Assembly (NCBI GenBank): GCA_030144725.1
Contig: JASKMD010000026.1
Coordinates: 6,255,838-6,319,837 of the forward strand
Origin: Haematococcus lacustris
Taxonomy: Eukaryota > Chlorophyta > Chlorophyceae > Chlamydomonadales > Haematococcaceae
Direction: 5' to 3'
Length of the DNA: 64,000 nt
Made by a program: the position numbers and the translations under genes. The notes under the pieces are model-generated. The model saw only the letters and a list, made by a program, of their open reading frames with translations, was not told where the DNA came from and searched no databases. Positions 1 to 11,400 of the stretch are shown piece by piece. Each line of letters begins with the position of its first letter. The stretch's first letter is position 1.

Positions 1-1853
1 TGGGGTGACGGCAGGCGCTGGGGTGGCCTTGGCCTTCTTGCTGGCCGGCCCCGCAGCAGCGGCTGCCGCGGGGGTGGCGGCAGCGGGGGGGGCGTAGGGG
101 CTCTTGGACGGGGGGCCCTCCGCAGCGCGCTTCTTGCCCTGAGGGCGACGCAACCGGGCAGCAGCAGGTGCGGACACTGGCTGGCACTAGCTGCAGTGCC
201 CAGCAGGGGGGCTGGGGAGAGCTGGTGAGGCTGGTGGCAGAGCAGACTGTCCAGCATCAGGCCTGGCTGGGAGGGACAGGAAGCTAGGGCACGCTCTGTC
301 GGGTGGGCCTGCCTGGGCCTGGGCCTGAGCCTGGGTGGGTTAGGGTTGAGGTTAACCCTGAACCTAATCCCAGGTAACCCTAACCCTAATCCCTGCCTGG
401 GCCTGGGTGGGCCTGGATGGTGCTGCCTGGTGTGATCTGGCCTGGGCGCCCTGACCAGGCTGTTGTGACAGGAGAGGGCAGTAGAGGGAGGCTTGCTGGT
501 GTCGGGGCCATGCCAGCTGCAGCGGCAGCAGGGCTGCCGGGCACCAGCAGTCAGCAGGGCGGCAGGCTGCAAGGCAGCAGCCAGGCGCAGCAGCGAGGAA
601 GGAAAGGTGGGTCCTGCAGCAGGGAGGGGGGGACTAACCTGAGGCTTGGCAGGCGGTGTTGGCTCGAGTTCCTCCTCCTCCCCCTCATCATCCTCCCCCT
701 CATCATCCTCGTCCTCCTCGTCCTCATCATCGTCATCATCGTCCTCACCTGCACGCCACAACACAGCCCTTAACCCGCAGCCTCTTGCACCTGCTCACAC
801 CCCTGTGCCCTGCTGCTGCTGCTGCTGCTGCAACATGCCAGAGTCAGCTGTCTCAACCCTTACTGCTCACATCACACCCTCACCACACCCATCGCCTCAC
901 CCTCGTCATCTTCGCCCTCATCCTCCTCCATCTCGCCCACAAGGTCGTCTGAGCCCATAGGGTAGTCCTCGTCATCCTCGTCCTCATCCTCCTCGCCCTC
1001 AACAGCCTCTGCATCCACCAGACCAGCAGCCCCTGCAGCCGTGCACACCCTCACCTCACCTCACCCCACCCCACCCCACCCCATCTCCGTCTCCACTACC
1101 AGCAGCGTTTAACACGGGTGCATTGCTGCTTAGCAGCAGTGCCACCATCATCACCCCTTACTCCTCAGCCAGGCTGAAGGCCTCTTGTTGGTTCTAGCGC
1201 AGCGCAGCAGGGGCCGGGTGCTCACCCTTAGGAGCTACTGCTGGCTTGGTCCCTGCAGGTTTTGGCTGCGCAGCCTTCCCCTGCAAACATGCACCAGGCG
1301 CAGCAGCAGCTGACTCAGCGCCTGTACTGCATGCCACATGACACCAAGCTACTGGGCCTGGGAAACATAGTTACCTGGTTGCCATTGGCGATGGGCACAG
1401 CCTGTGGCGCAGCATCGTCCTCATCCTCGTCCTCGTCCTCATCCCCGTCCTCATCATCACTGTCGTCCGCATAAGACATTGTCAGGTAGCCAATGAGGTG
1501 CGTGGGACCTGTTCAAATGCCAAAGTGAGCTGTCAGGCGAGCAGTGGTGTGCCAATCTATACTTCGTCCCATGTCGGACCTGGTCCGAGCGTCACGAACT
1601 CGGTAGTGCTGTCCAAGATGAAGTCAAGGGTATGCTGTGGATGCGCGCCCTTCTCCAGGGTGGCGATGCAGATTTCCTGGCCATCGCGCTTGATCACCAG
1701 GCTATGCGGCCCCGGGGGTGGGTTGGGCGGCAACGCCACGTTCGTGACGTGCACGTAGCATAGTCGATCTGCGGATTGTTCAACCTCGCATTTGATCCCC
1801 TTTTTTGGCACGACCAGAGTCCACAGACTCATATCACTGAGGTCGGTGTCCAT
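1..1853 (-). CDS. Nucleoplasmin-like nuclear protein (FKBP53/HD2 type), C-terminus beyond window
   Basis: Six exons on the minus strand: 1853-1580, 1508-1375, 1265-1226, 1032-901, 748-639 and 138-1 (open at the window edge); all phases match. Exon 1 gives a nucleoplasmin-like beta domain (MSLWTLVVPKKG near the start, then SLVIKRDGQEICIATLEKG), completed by THLIGYLTM across intron 1. It is followed by long Asp/Glu runs (for example EDEDEDEDD), then a Lys/Ala/Pro-rich stretch (GKKRAAEGPPSKSPYAPP). A pentameric nucleoplasmin fold plus acidic tract plus basic linker is the plan of plant nuclear FKBPs (histone chaperone with a C-terminal prolyl isomerase) and of HD2 proteins. The deciding C-terminal domain lies outside the window, so the two cannot be separated. 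Start at 1853; a second in-frame ATG at 1832 fits family N-termini equally well. Confidence 0.75.
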
Positions 1854-2471
1854 TTTGAAGAATGCGGACCGTGGCGGCCGCGCCGGAATCACGGATCATG
1901 CTGAATTGCTTGCATTGACGATTAAATTCGGATGACACAGCTGGAGGGTAGGGCGCGACCGTTAATATTAACACCTGCGGTTTTTGACCTTAACACGATC
2001 TTAACACAACCTTAACACATCCTTAACAACTTTAGCCTCTACCCTGGCGACCCGGTGTGCAATGGGGGTTTGGTATAAGTCTTGAGATACATACACGATA
2101 ACATGACATTCAACGCTCCCGAGGTTGGGCGAAGCGGCCAGTGATGTTAAACACTCTGAATCATGAGCGGCCGACGGAGAAGTAGAGGTAAGTGGAGGGC
2201 GGCTAGGTTTGGGTATTGATTACTGAAATCCATTTCCTGCGACATTACAGGCAATTGCAAGGGCCTCGTAGCATTGTGGTGGGTTGACGCCGGCATGACC
2301 GGTAGTGTTTCACATAGCAAGCAGCATACAGTATGGTACAGCATGCACAGCCTCTCCATGCTCTCTGACTGCACCAAACTTACACCGGTCATGCATGGCT
2401 TGCACCTTTGGCATTTTCCTTATCCTATTTTTAGCATCGCTTCGGAGTCATTGTAGAGGCAGCAGTACAAA
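1854..2471. promoter_or_regulatory. Shared upstream region of the nucleoplasmin-like gene and psbP
   Basis: 618 bp lie between two divergent start codons, so both promoters must be here. A run of TTAACAC-type heptamers repeats with about 11-bp spacing around 1988-2032. No TATA box or known factor site could be assigned with confidence. Confidence 0.4.
1988..2032. repeat. TTAACAC heptamers with helical-turn spacing
   Basis: Four close copies of TTAACAC/TTAACAA separated by 4-bp spacers, preceded by a further TTAACAC near 1967. The array is short, AT-rich against a GC-rich background, and sits in a divergent promoter. Confidence 0.6.
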
Positions 2472-4736
2472 ATGTCACAGTGCCTGACTTGCAGTAGGCT
2501 GACGGGCTCACCTGTGTGGGCGCACCGCGTACCGCACAACCGGACACCTCGGTTGCACCTGCGGTGTCATGCCAGTGTGGTAGGATTTTCGCGGCTCCGC
2601 ATCGCGCAGTGATTGCGTCCACACGTGTCGCCCAAATCTGCGCACAGGATAGACGCGGGGCTCTCCTCGGCCTTGGTTCCACGTTGCTGCTCTATCCTCA
2701 GCCGTCTAAAGCAGACTACGGTGACTCGGCCAATGTTTTTGGCAAGGTCCGTATATCATGGCTGCTAGGTTTGCACTTCCCCAGTCCATGGGCAGACCAG
2801 TGATCAAGACTGCAGCTTCAGCTAACTGTATATCCCCAGTGGCTTCAGCATGGCCAGGCAAAGCAGCTGGGCTGGCCTGCTCTGCAGGTCACCAACAAGT
2901 CAGGGTATGTGCCGTACCAGGGCGACAACTTTGCAGTGCTGCTGCCCGCTCGATGGAACCCGTCAAAGGAGCGCGAGTTCCCCGGCATCGTGCTGCGGTC
3001 GGTGCCCCTGGCTGCTGCCTGCAGGACAGGATGGCAGTGTGGGCTGGACAGGGAATACTCAGCCAGGGTGTAGGGCAGGGGAGGGAGGGGAGAGGGGAGG
3101 GAGGAGCAAGGGAGCCTGGGAGGGGAGGGGGCATGTGACGCCAAGGGCAATGCTCAGGGTGTGACGCCCAGGTGTGATGCTCAGGGTTTAGCACCGGGGG
3201 TCGCAGGTACGAGGACAATGCAGCCGCTGCCAACAGCGTGATGGTGCTGCGGGAAGAGACTGACAAAGGCAGCATGGAGGAGTTTGGGGCGCCGGAACAG
3301 TTCCTACAGCGTGTGGCCTTCCTGCTGGGCCAACAGTCCTTCTCAGGTGGGGCAAGGGGCCCCTTCGCACCCCTCCTCACACCTCCTCACACCTACTCTT
3401 GCCGCTCCCTCCTTTCTACTTCGCAGCCCTTTTCCTCCCCCTCTCCCACCCCTTCCTCCTGCCTGCTGGGCGCCCTGGCTCAGCCAGACAGTTGACATAA
3501 CCATAACTAAACATTATCACCACCATCGTCATCCACCACCAAAGAACAGTTCCTACTCGCGCGCCAAGAAGCATGGCATTGCTGCAGACTCTGCGCTGTT
3601 AATAGCAGCGCAAGCACCCTGCTCCCAGAGCCAGCTGTCATTGAAGCAGGGCTGGCCACTCCCTAAGCTGAGTCAAGGCTGTGCTAACGCTACATGCCAA
3701 ACCTTGCACACATGCTCGGCCAGGCAGTGCTGTATGGCTGTGATGTCATCACCAGCCTTGGGCGGGATGCTGCAGCTCTGACTCTCTACACATACACAGA
3801 GGCCCTGCTATTGTGGAGGGCTGAGGGGGGACGCAGGCAGCAGAGGCATGGCATGTGGCAGGCTCTTGCACAGAGGCTGCCATGAAGGTCTGACCCCTGC
3901 CTGAGCCAACTTCCCTGTGAGCTCATGGAGCAGAGCAGGGCGGAGCCAGGGAGAAAGTGAGGGCTGGCCAGCTGTTGTCAAGGTCCCGCCTGCTCAGCCA
4001 GTTTCAGCATGTCAGCGGGTGCTGGTGGTGGTGTGTGTGGTGCTGTGCAGGAGAGACGGAGTCTGAGGGAGGCTTTGCCCCGGGCCGTGTGTCAGCAGCC
4101 TCCCTGCTGGGTGTGGAAGCGGAGAAGGACAAGAAGGGCCAGAAAACGTACTACAACTACGAGCTCTTCACCCGCACAGGTGTGACCAGGTTACACCTCA
4201 TTGGATGGCCTGCGCACAGGCGGATGGGTGTGAGACCACCATGCCCTCCTGGTCTTGCTCAGTCATGGCTTGGGTCTATGTATCCCAAGCTGGACAGTGG
4301 CAGCAAGCACCAGGGCTGTCCTTGCCTTACATTGTGTTATTCTCAACGGCATGTCTCACCACTGCCCATGGTCTGTTATGTCTGTTATGTCCTGCTAAGC
4401 AACCACCTCACGCTCGTGTGGCTGTAGCAATGCAGTGTGTCGCTTGGTGGCAGATGGCGGACAAATAGCCAATGCTGGAAGCACAGGCATGGGGTCCTAG
4501 CCTGGTGTGAGGCTCTCGAATGAATGACTGATAGCCATCCATGATGTGTGTCAGTGCCATTGCTGATGTTGCCTGATGCAGCGGATGGAGAGGAGGGTGG
4601 CCGCCATTACCTGCTCCGAGCAACCGTCAGCAACGGTCAGCTCTTCATACTCCGTGTCACTGCTGGTGACAAGCGCTGGTTCAAGGGCGCAGCCAAGACT
4701 TGCAAGGAAGTCACTCAGTCCTTCACAGTTGCTTGA
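2472..4736 (+). CDS. PSBP1: PsbP, 23-kDa extrinsic oxygen-evolving protein of photosystem II
   Basis: Six exons: 2472-2579, 2648-2746, 2888-2997, 3207-3346, 4051-4179, 4582-4736; 246 residues, the usual size. PsbP sits on the lumenal face of photosystem II and helps retain Ca2+ and Cl- at the manganese cluster. Residues 1-36 form a chloroplast transit peptide. A twin arginine at 38-39 before a hydrophobic stretch marks the Tat thylakoid signal, and the mature protein starts near residue 59 ([11 protein letters not shown]). Family stretches are clear: [64 protein letters not shown] and GDKRWFKGA. The ATG at 2472 is chosen because exon 1 then joins in frame to the Tat signal exon; no other ATG does so. 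Identity as PSBP1 rather than a PsbP-like paralogue rests on length and on the near-complete match to my memory of the algal protein. Confidence 0.93.
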
Positions 4737-4913
4737 TGCTGCTGCTGCTGCATATGTAGTGTGCGGCAGCCTGCAGATCAGCAAGTCACCTGCGATGTGG
4801 TGATGGCATGATCAGTTTCACAGTGAAAGGCAGTACAGTTTAGGTATGAGTCCGGCAGAGGCGTGCAGGGCTGCCCCATATACGATGAGGAGAATGGCTT
4901 ACAACACGTAAAC

Positions 4914-4918
4914 TGTAA
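4914..4918 (+). terminator. TGTAA polyadenylation signal of psbP
   Basis: TGTAA lies 178 bp after the psbP stop. This is the standard poly(A) signal in volvocine algae, and the position suits a 3' UTR. Confidence 0.5.
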
Positions 4919-5470
4919 ACCCTGGATGTGAAGAAGGGGGCATGGGGCCAAGATAGAGCTGCTACAGGACGAGCGTGGACAGTAGGGCGGTTCCCCCCCA
5001 GCTAATATTACATAATAGCAATAATAGCAAGCCAACCATATTAGCTCGTATTTGCAGCCGATTCTTGTGGCGCCTTCGTTCGCTTCCTAGCGCGATGGCT
5101 GCGCCTTGCGGCGCTGAGACTCCTGCGCACCTGGTTGATGATGCGCGGTCGGAGGCCGCCTCCTGGACACAGAAATAAAGGAACCACTACTAGCTAATAT
5201 TAGCAAGTACCTCCACCAGCTAATATTAACAACTTGTCTCGGAGCTAATACGCATGGCTATGCCCTAGTGGACAGTATGAGGTGGACGTGCATGGTAGCG
5301 CAGTATGCAAGCAAGCATGGCGCACTATGCAAGCATGCCAAACTCGCCGAATCCTTCAAGTGCGTTGCTGACATAGGAGGCTGCTGCGGCGTCTTACAAG
5401 GCATGGAAGTCGCGCCCCGACATGTGAAGAAGAACAGTAAAACTTTGTGGAAGTGATTAGTAGCCCGACC
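4919..5470. other. Intergenic region between psbP and the cyclic-nucleotide gene
   Basis: No convincing gene. The motif AGCTAATATTA occurs near 5000, 5191 and 5219 (with a weaker form near 5241), standing out against the GC-rich background. The promoter of the downstream gene should lie here. Confidence 0.4.
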
Positions 5471-8400
5471 ATGGAACGGTGGAAGGCTCCTAAGGAGCTG
5501 GGCTTCCGGTCTCAAGCTGGCAGCCCAGAACCTGGGGCCCAACCTTCGGACCCACAAGCCAGCAGCTCGCCGGAGCCAAGCGCGCTGCCGGCCGCACTGG
5601 AACCCAGCGTCAAGATAGCCAATCTGAGGCAGCGCCTGCACATGATTAGGTGCAGCTTGGGGTCGACCCTAACAATGTGTTCTGGGCACTGCTCTATACT
5701 TGCTGTGTTATGCATTGCCCCATGCAGTCGCACCGGCAAGACTGGCATCCATTTCGATGCTATCTCAGACTTGATTGAGGAGTGAGTGCCACCTGCCAAC
5801 CAGCAGCTGTAGTCTGGGATGGCACTTCTTAAAGGTGCCGTGTGCTACCCATACAGCAGTCAAGCATGCTCGTCAGTAAGCATGCTGCATGCTCACAGGG
5901 CCCGCTTCAACAAGTCAGCCATTGTGGATGATGCTTGTGCTGCCACTGAGCTGAAAAACCTGCTGGCCATGCCATGGCCCTCCCGCCGAGCCTGGTCACT
6001 TAGGTGAGCTCACCTCACAGCCATGCACGGCCATGCACTACTGGGTCACACCACCCTCACTGGGTCAGGGACCCCAGCGGTGAGGTGCCCACTCCACACC
6101 CAGCTTCAGCTCCAGCAGCCAGCCTGGTGCGCTAGCAGCAGCAGCACAGCCACAAGGGAGCCACAGCCACCACAGCAGCAGGTTGACACACATTGCTGCA
6201 GCAGGAGTGACGATGGGAGCAGGGCAGTGCTTGCTGCAGCAGCTGAGTCCATGCTGTGTGAGGCCACAGACCACAGCATGGCCCCTCCCTGGCATCAGGG
6301 CTCAGAGCCCCTCTGAACAGGTTGGACAGCGGCGCAGCTGGAGCATGACATAAGGAGGGATGTGACGCTGGATGCTCCCCTGAAAGCCAGGGTGCAGCCA
6401 GGGCCAGGCAGCGTCAGGGCCAGGCAGCAACAGAGCGGGGCATGGGTGGCACAGGTGGGACAGCGCCTTGCACCCGGCAGCTGGGTGAGGCCTGCGGAGA
6501 TTGCTGGCAGGAGCTGAACCAGGCAGGCGAGCAGTGGCAGCACAGCGGCCCAGGCCCGGCCCCACACAGGGTGCAGCAGGCATAGCATCTGCAGATGCCA
6601 GCACTCTTCCTCACGAAATAAGTCTTGTGCAGATACTGCAGGATAGCAGGTGCCGCTGACCCCAAAGCCCTCTGCAGCCTGCTGCAGCTCAGCCATTACC
6701 ATTGAGCACCTCGGCACCTTGGCCCTCAACCTTGAGCCTTCATTGCAGTCGAACACACTAAGTGTGGACCACTACAAAGCGGTGTTTTTGTCTGTGTGGT
6801 GTTCCCATCGCATGGCATGCTCATGGCCTACACATGGCATACACATGGCATACACATGGCATGCACATGGTCATGGTCGCCTACCACCTACAACATTGCC
6901 TGACCCGTTAGGGCTACACCGTAGAGTTGGCATGACAAAACATGCACTAATTGAAAGCTGATGACAGCTCAAAGTGGAGGGGGGCACACACTACTGTGTC
7001 ACAGCAGGCTGCTGCTGCTGCTGGGCCTGGGGTGGCTTGTCTCGCAGCCGCTTGTAGCCCAGGCCAGCCGCTGAAGGCACAGCAGCTGACCCTCTGGACC
7101 CTGTATGCTGGGTCAGGCCCCTCTCCTTCCTGCCTTCCTTTCTTGAGCCCCTTCCGTGGTGCACAGCAGCAGACCAGGGGCGCCAGCCTGTGACTGTGAC
7201 TTGTGCATACATGGGCAGTACACCACACAGCAGCTACACTGCAGCTGCTCCTGGACAAGCCAATTTTCCGGTCCCTGCCTCCCCCTCGTGCCGTTCCTCA
7301 CATCATCACTCACACCATGCAATCATGTCACACCACCCAAGCCCACACATCACACCACTATTGCTGGTGCTCTGCCCTGCCCTGCTCTGCCTGCCCCACC
7401 TTTTCCACCTGCACTAGTCACCTGCCTGCCTGCTGTCCCCCCATGCATGTGCCCCTTGTGCCCAGCAACCTGTTGCTGCCACCATGATCCCTGGCATAAA
7501 CAATGTGCAGCTGAGAGCTCCTCCTTGTCAGTATGCTTCCCACACCGCCAGCCTCTGAGTTGACTTGACTCATGCCGCATGACCTCACCACCCCACACTC
7601 CCCCTGCAGGGCTGGGATCTCTCTCTGGCTGCCACTGGCTGACAGCCCAGGCACAGCCCAACTGCTCAGGCTTGCATGCCTCCACACTTGACCAGCATGG
7701 CCTTGCATGCACCAGGAGGTGAAGCAGGCTGCCAGGCCGACTGCAGGGAGCTGACTGAGTTTGGACGCAACATCGACTTCCCGCCCGCCTGGCATGGCAG
7801 CGACCGCATGCGCTCAGTGGTGTGGTACCATGCCCTACAGGTGACCCACAGGCTGGGCCATGGGCCCTAACCCAACATGCATGGCTGTGACTGTCACTCT
7901 TTTGATGCAGACGCCATGTCCGTGAGCAGAGGCATCCACCCTTTTGACATCCCCTTATGACATGTCCGTGTCACGTCAGGTCAAGCCGCTGTGCTCAGGC
8001 ATTGATACACCACAGCAGCAGCCCACCCCTTGCCTCGTGACTGGCTGCGCCCCAACTGCCTGAAACTAAATATGGGTATTTACTTACCATATGCATGATA
8101 TGTTCCAGGAACTCCACAGTTAGGCCGCAGGTGCCAATGCAAGCTGTGGGGTGTTAGAGCACACTGGGTGTGGGTTACACTGAGCAATGGATAGGAGGGG
8201 TAGGAACGGCACCGCTACTGCCACCTTGGCCACCATTCTGGCCACCGTCAGCAAAGCCCAGCTGTGGCAGCCACCAGGGTCAGGCTGGCAGCCAGGCAGT
8301 GCAGCCAGAAGCCCCTAGCCAGGGCGCTGTCCTTAGGTAGTGCTGCCAGACGGGGCAGCAGGTGTGAAGCTGCAGCTGGTGGTGGTGTTGCCGTGTGCGC

Positions 8401-11400
8401 AGCGCTTGAAGCTGGTGGAGTTCAACGAGAATGACATCGTGGTGCGTCAGGGGCAGCTGGGCTCCTGCGCCTACTGGCTGCTGTCAGGTGGGCCTCAGGG
8501 CAGGGGCAGGGGCAGGGGGGGTCAGGTGGTGCGGAGGTAGGAGGCAGGGTAGCAGGCTTGAGGGGGTCACAAGGGGGTGGTTGTGGCCGGCAGCTTCGCA
8601 GCTGCGTGTGCCCTAGGCTTGGTAAGTCCCTGCCCTTGGCGGGTGAACCCAGCAGACCTGGCCAGGCTAGTCAGGCCCATGCTGCAGTCCCGGTCAAGCC
8701 AAATACTGGGCTGTGGGGATGGTCTCGGCCCAGCCACACTAAGCCACACTCGCGTTCCCCCACGCCACAACCCCTCCCCTTCATGCCACTGCCCCTCCCT
8801 CTCATGCCGCTCCCCTCCCTCCCCTACCCCACGGTGCCCTTTCAGACGGCGCTGTGTACCGCAGCACCCCCGGTGTCAAGCGGCTGGAGCTGCTGCGTGC
8901 CTTGGAGCAGGCTGCCGCTGCCGCCGAAGCGCCAGCCCCCAGCGCTGCCTCCTTCACCCGCCCCAGCCTGGGCCTCCGCCGCCCCTCTCAACTCAGCCAG
9001 CTCAACTCCCCCGGCATGGACGGGCTGCGCACCAGCATGACCAGCTCGCTGCAGCCGTCAGCCATGAACTCCCCAGCCCCCCATGCCAGCCAGCTGTCCC
9101 AGCCGCATGCCCTCCCCTCCCCATCCCCATCCCCTGCCGCACACCCGCCTGTGCCCCCCTTAGCACCAGCCTCCTCCTGCACCTCCACCACCATCTCCCG
9201 GTCTGCCAGCCTGGCCCCGCCCTCGGCCCGCCTCCCACGCATCAGCCTGACTGCCGGTGTCCTGGAGCACACGCCCCGCGTCCATGCAGGGCGGCAGCCA
9301 TCCATGCACCTGCTGCTGGAGCGAGGGGAGCAGCTTGGACTCACGCCTGAGCAGCGGGCGGCTGCAGTGGCGGCCGCTGCAGGGGGCGGGAGCAGCATTG
9401 GGGCAGAAGAGGAGGAGGAGGAGGAGGAGGAGGTGAGGGCGCACAGAGCCGGGGGCCAACGCTGCGATGTCTGGTCAAGATCAGCGGGCATGGGGTGTGG
9501 GGAGGGGCTAGGGCGCCATGGGATGAGGGACGCCCCGCAAGTTGTGCCAAGCTGGTCACACTGACCTGCCAGGCTGGCACTGCTCACACTCACATGCCAG
9601 GCCGACACTGCTGCAGCTCACACTTTCTAGGCCAAGACAACAACACCCTGCCAAGGTCTCCCGCAGCCAAGGCCACCAGGGAGCATCTATGCATGCCCCG
9701 CCTTCCGGTCATCCGGCCTACCCTGACTGTTCTCCCCATCTCGCTGCTGGCGCACACACCTGCTAGTTACTCCCTCTCTAGGGGACTGCTTGCTTGCATG
9801 CCTGCCTCCCCACCTGCCAGCCTGTCTGCTGCCGTGTCAGGAGGATGTGCCTGACGTTGCGCTTGACGTGTGGGACATAGTGGGCCAAGAGGCGCTGCAG
9901 GGCAGGAAGAGCCGCGCCAATGTGGTGGCCACTGCCAAGGTCAGGCGCAGGGGTCAGCAGGGCAGCAGGGGATGGCCACGCGCCATGCTTGCCTACCTGC
10001 CTGCCGTCAGGGGGGCTGACACCAGGCTCACCTCCTGCCTGCCACACCTGCCTCCTGCACCCAGCCAAGGGCACTTGCATACCTGGGCACTTGCATACTG
10101 GACTGGGGGATCACCCCTGCCTGCTGCCAAGCCACCCCTGCCTGCTGCAGTTTGGCCTACTTCAACACATGCACTTGACATGCCCGCGGACATGCAACCA
10201 CCAGACAGAGCATGGCCTGCTGGCATTAGTGCTTGCCTCAGGACCCAGCAATGTGTGTGCCCATGTTCAGAGCACTGAGGGTGGTGGTGCGGGTGCCCTC
10301 ACCGTGATGGCGTCTTGAGGGCCTGGCCCACTCGCCCTGGACAACATCACCCCCAGCTGCAGCTGCCCTGGCGCTGCTGTGCTGTCCCCTGCAGCTGGTG
10401 TGTGCGTGCCTCAGCGCTGACGACTACCACGCTGTGCTGAATGAGGTGCTGGCCTCAGAGACCTTTGACTCCCTCAAGCTGGTGCACAGCATGATCACAC
10501 AGAAGGCGCAGCGCACACCTGCACAGCTGCAGGACATGGCAGGTGGGTGGGGGGCCAGGGCAGGTGGGTGGAGGGGCAGGGCAGGTGGGTGGAGGGGGAG
10601 GGCAGGTGGGTGGAGGGGGAGGGCAGGGCAGGAAGGCGCACAGGCAGGCGGAGTGGTTGGGTGATGGCAACCACAGGGTGGTCCAACTGGGCGGCAGCTG
10701 GTGGACGGAGTAGAAACTGGGTATGGCACTGTGCATTTCCACATCAAGGCACAGCCTGGAGAGGGGCTGTTGGGCCTGCTGCCCGCACCTGGTCACTGGA
10801 GGGGCCATGCTTTGTGGTCAGGTCTGGTGGGCGGGTTGTCTGGCAGCGTGGGGGGCTGCTGTGCCGCGGCCATCTCACCTGTTACAGCGTCTGTCCTTAC
10901 CTGACTTTGCGCCCCACCCTGATGCTTTGAAACTGCCTTCCCACCCACCTGCCTGCCCACCCGCCTGCCTGCCTGCCTGTTCTCCGCCCTTGCAGCCCAG
11001 CTTGCCCTTTTTGACCTGTTCCACACCATGGATGAGGACTTTCGGCTGGAGGTGTGCCGCCTGGTGGAGTACCTGCACTGCCCTGAAGGTGAGCCACACC
11101 CGGTGAAGGCAGGCCTGCTGGCTGCGTGGTCGCCCCGGCAGTGGTAGTTGCCCCGGATGTTGCCCTGGTGGTTATTGCCCCGGTGGTAGTTGCCCCTGCA
11201 GCCGTAGTTGTCCTGCAGAGCTGCCGGCAATGTCTTTGCTGCTTGGCACAGCCCCCCTTGCTTTGTGCCATGAGCTTGTGTGTGCCATGCTGTTGCCACA
11301 TGGCAGCATCAGGCGTCAAAGGCAAGCAGGGTGGCCATGTGACTATGCTGTGGGGGCATGGCCATGCAGGGACATCCACGCAGGGGTGACCATGCAGAAG

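Noticed and set aside
335..395. Telomere-like CCCTAA/TTAGGG units
   Set aside because: Only a few degenerate copies in an intron of the nucleoplasmin-like gene, with both orientations mixed; similar scraps near 56500. Too short to be a telomere or a clear fusion point.
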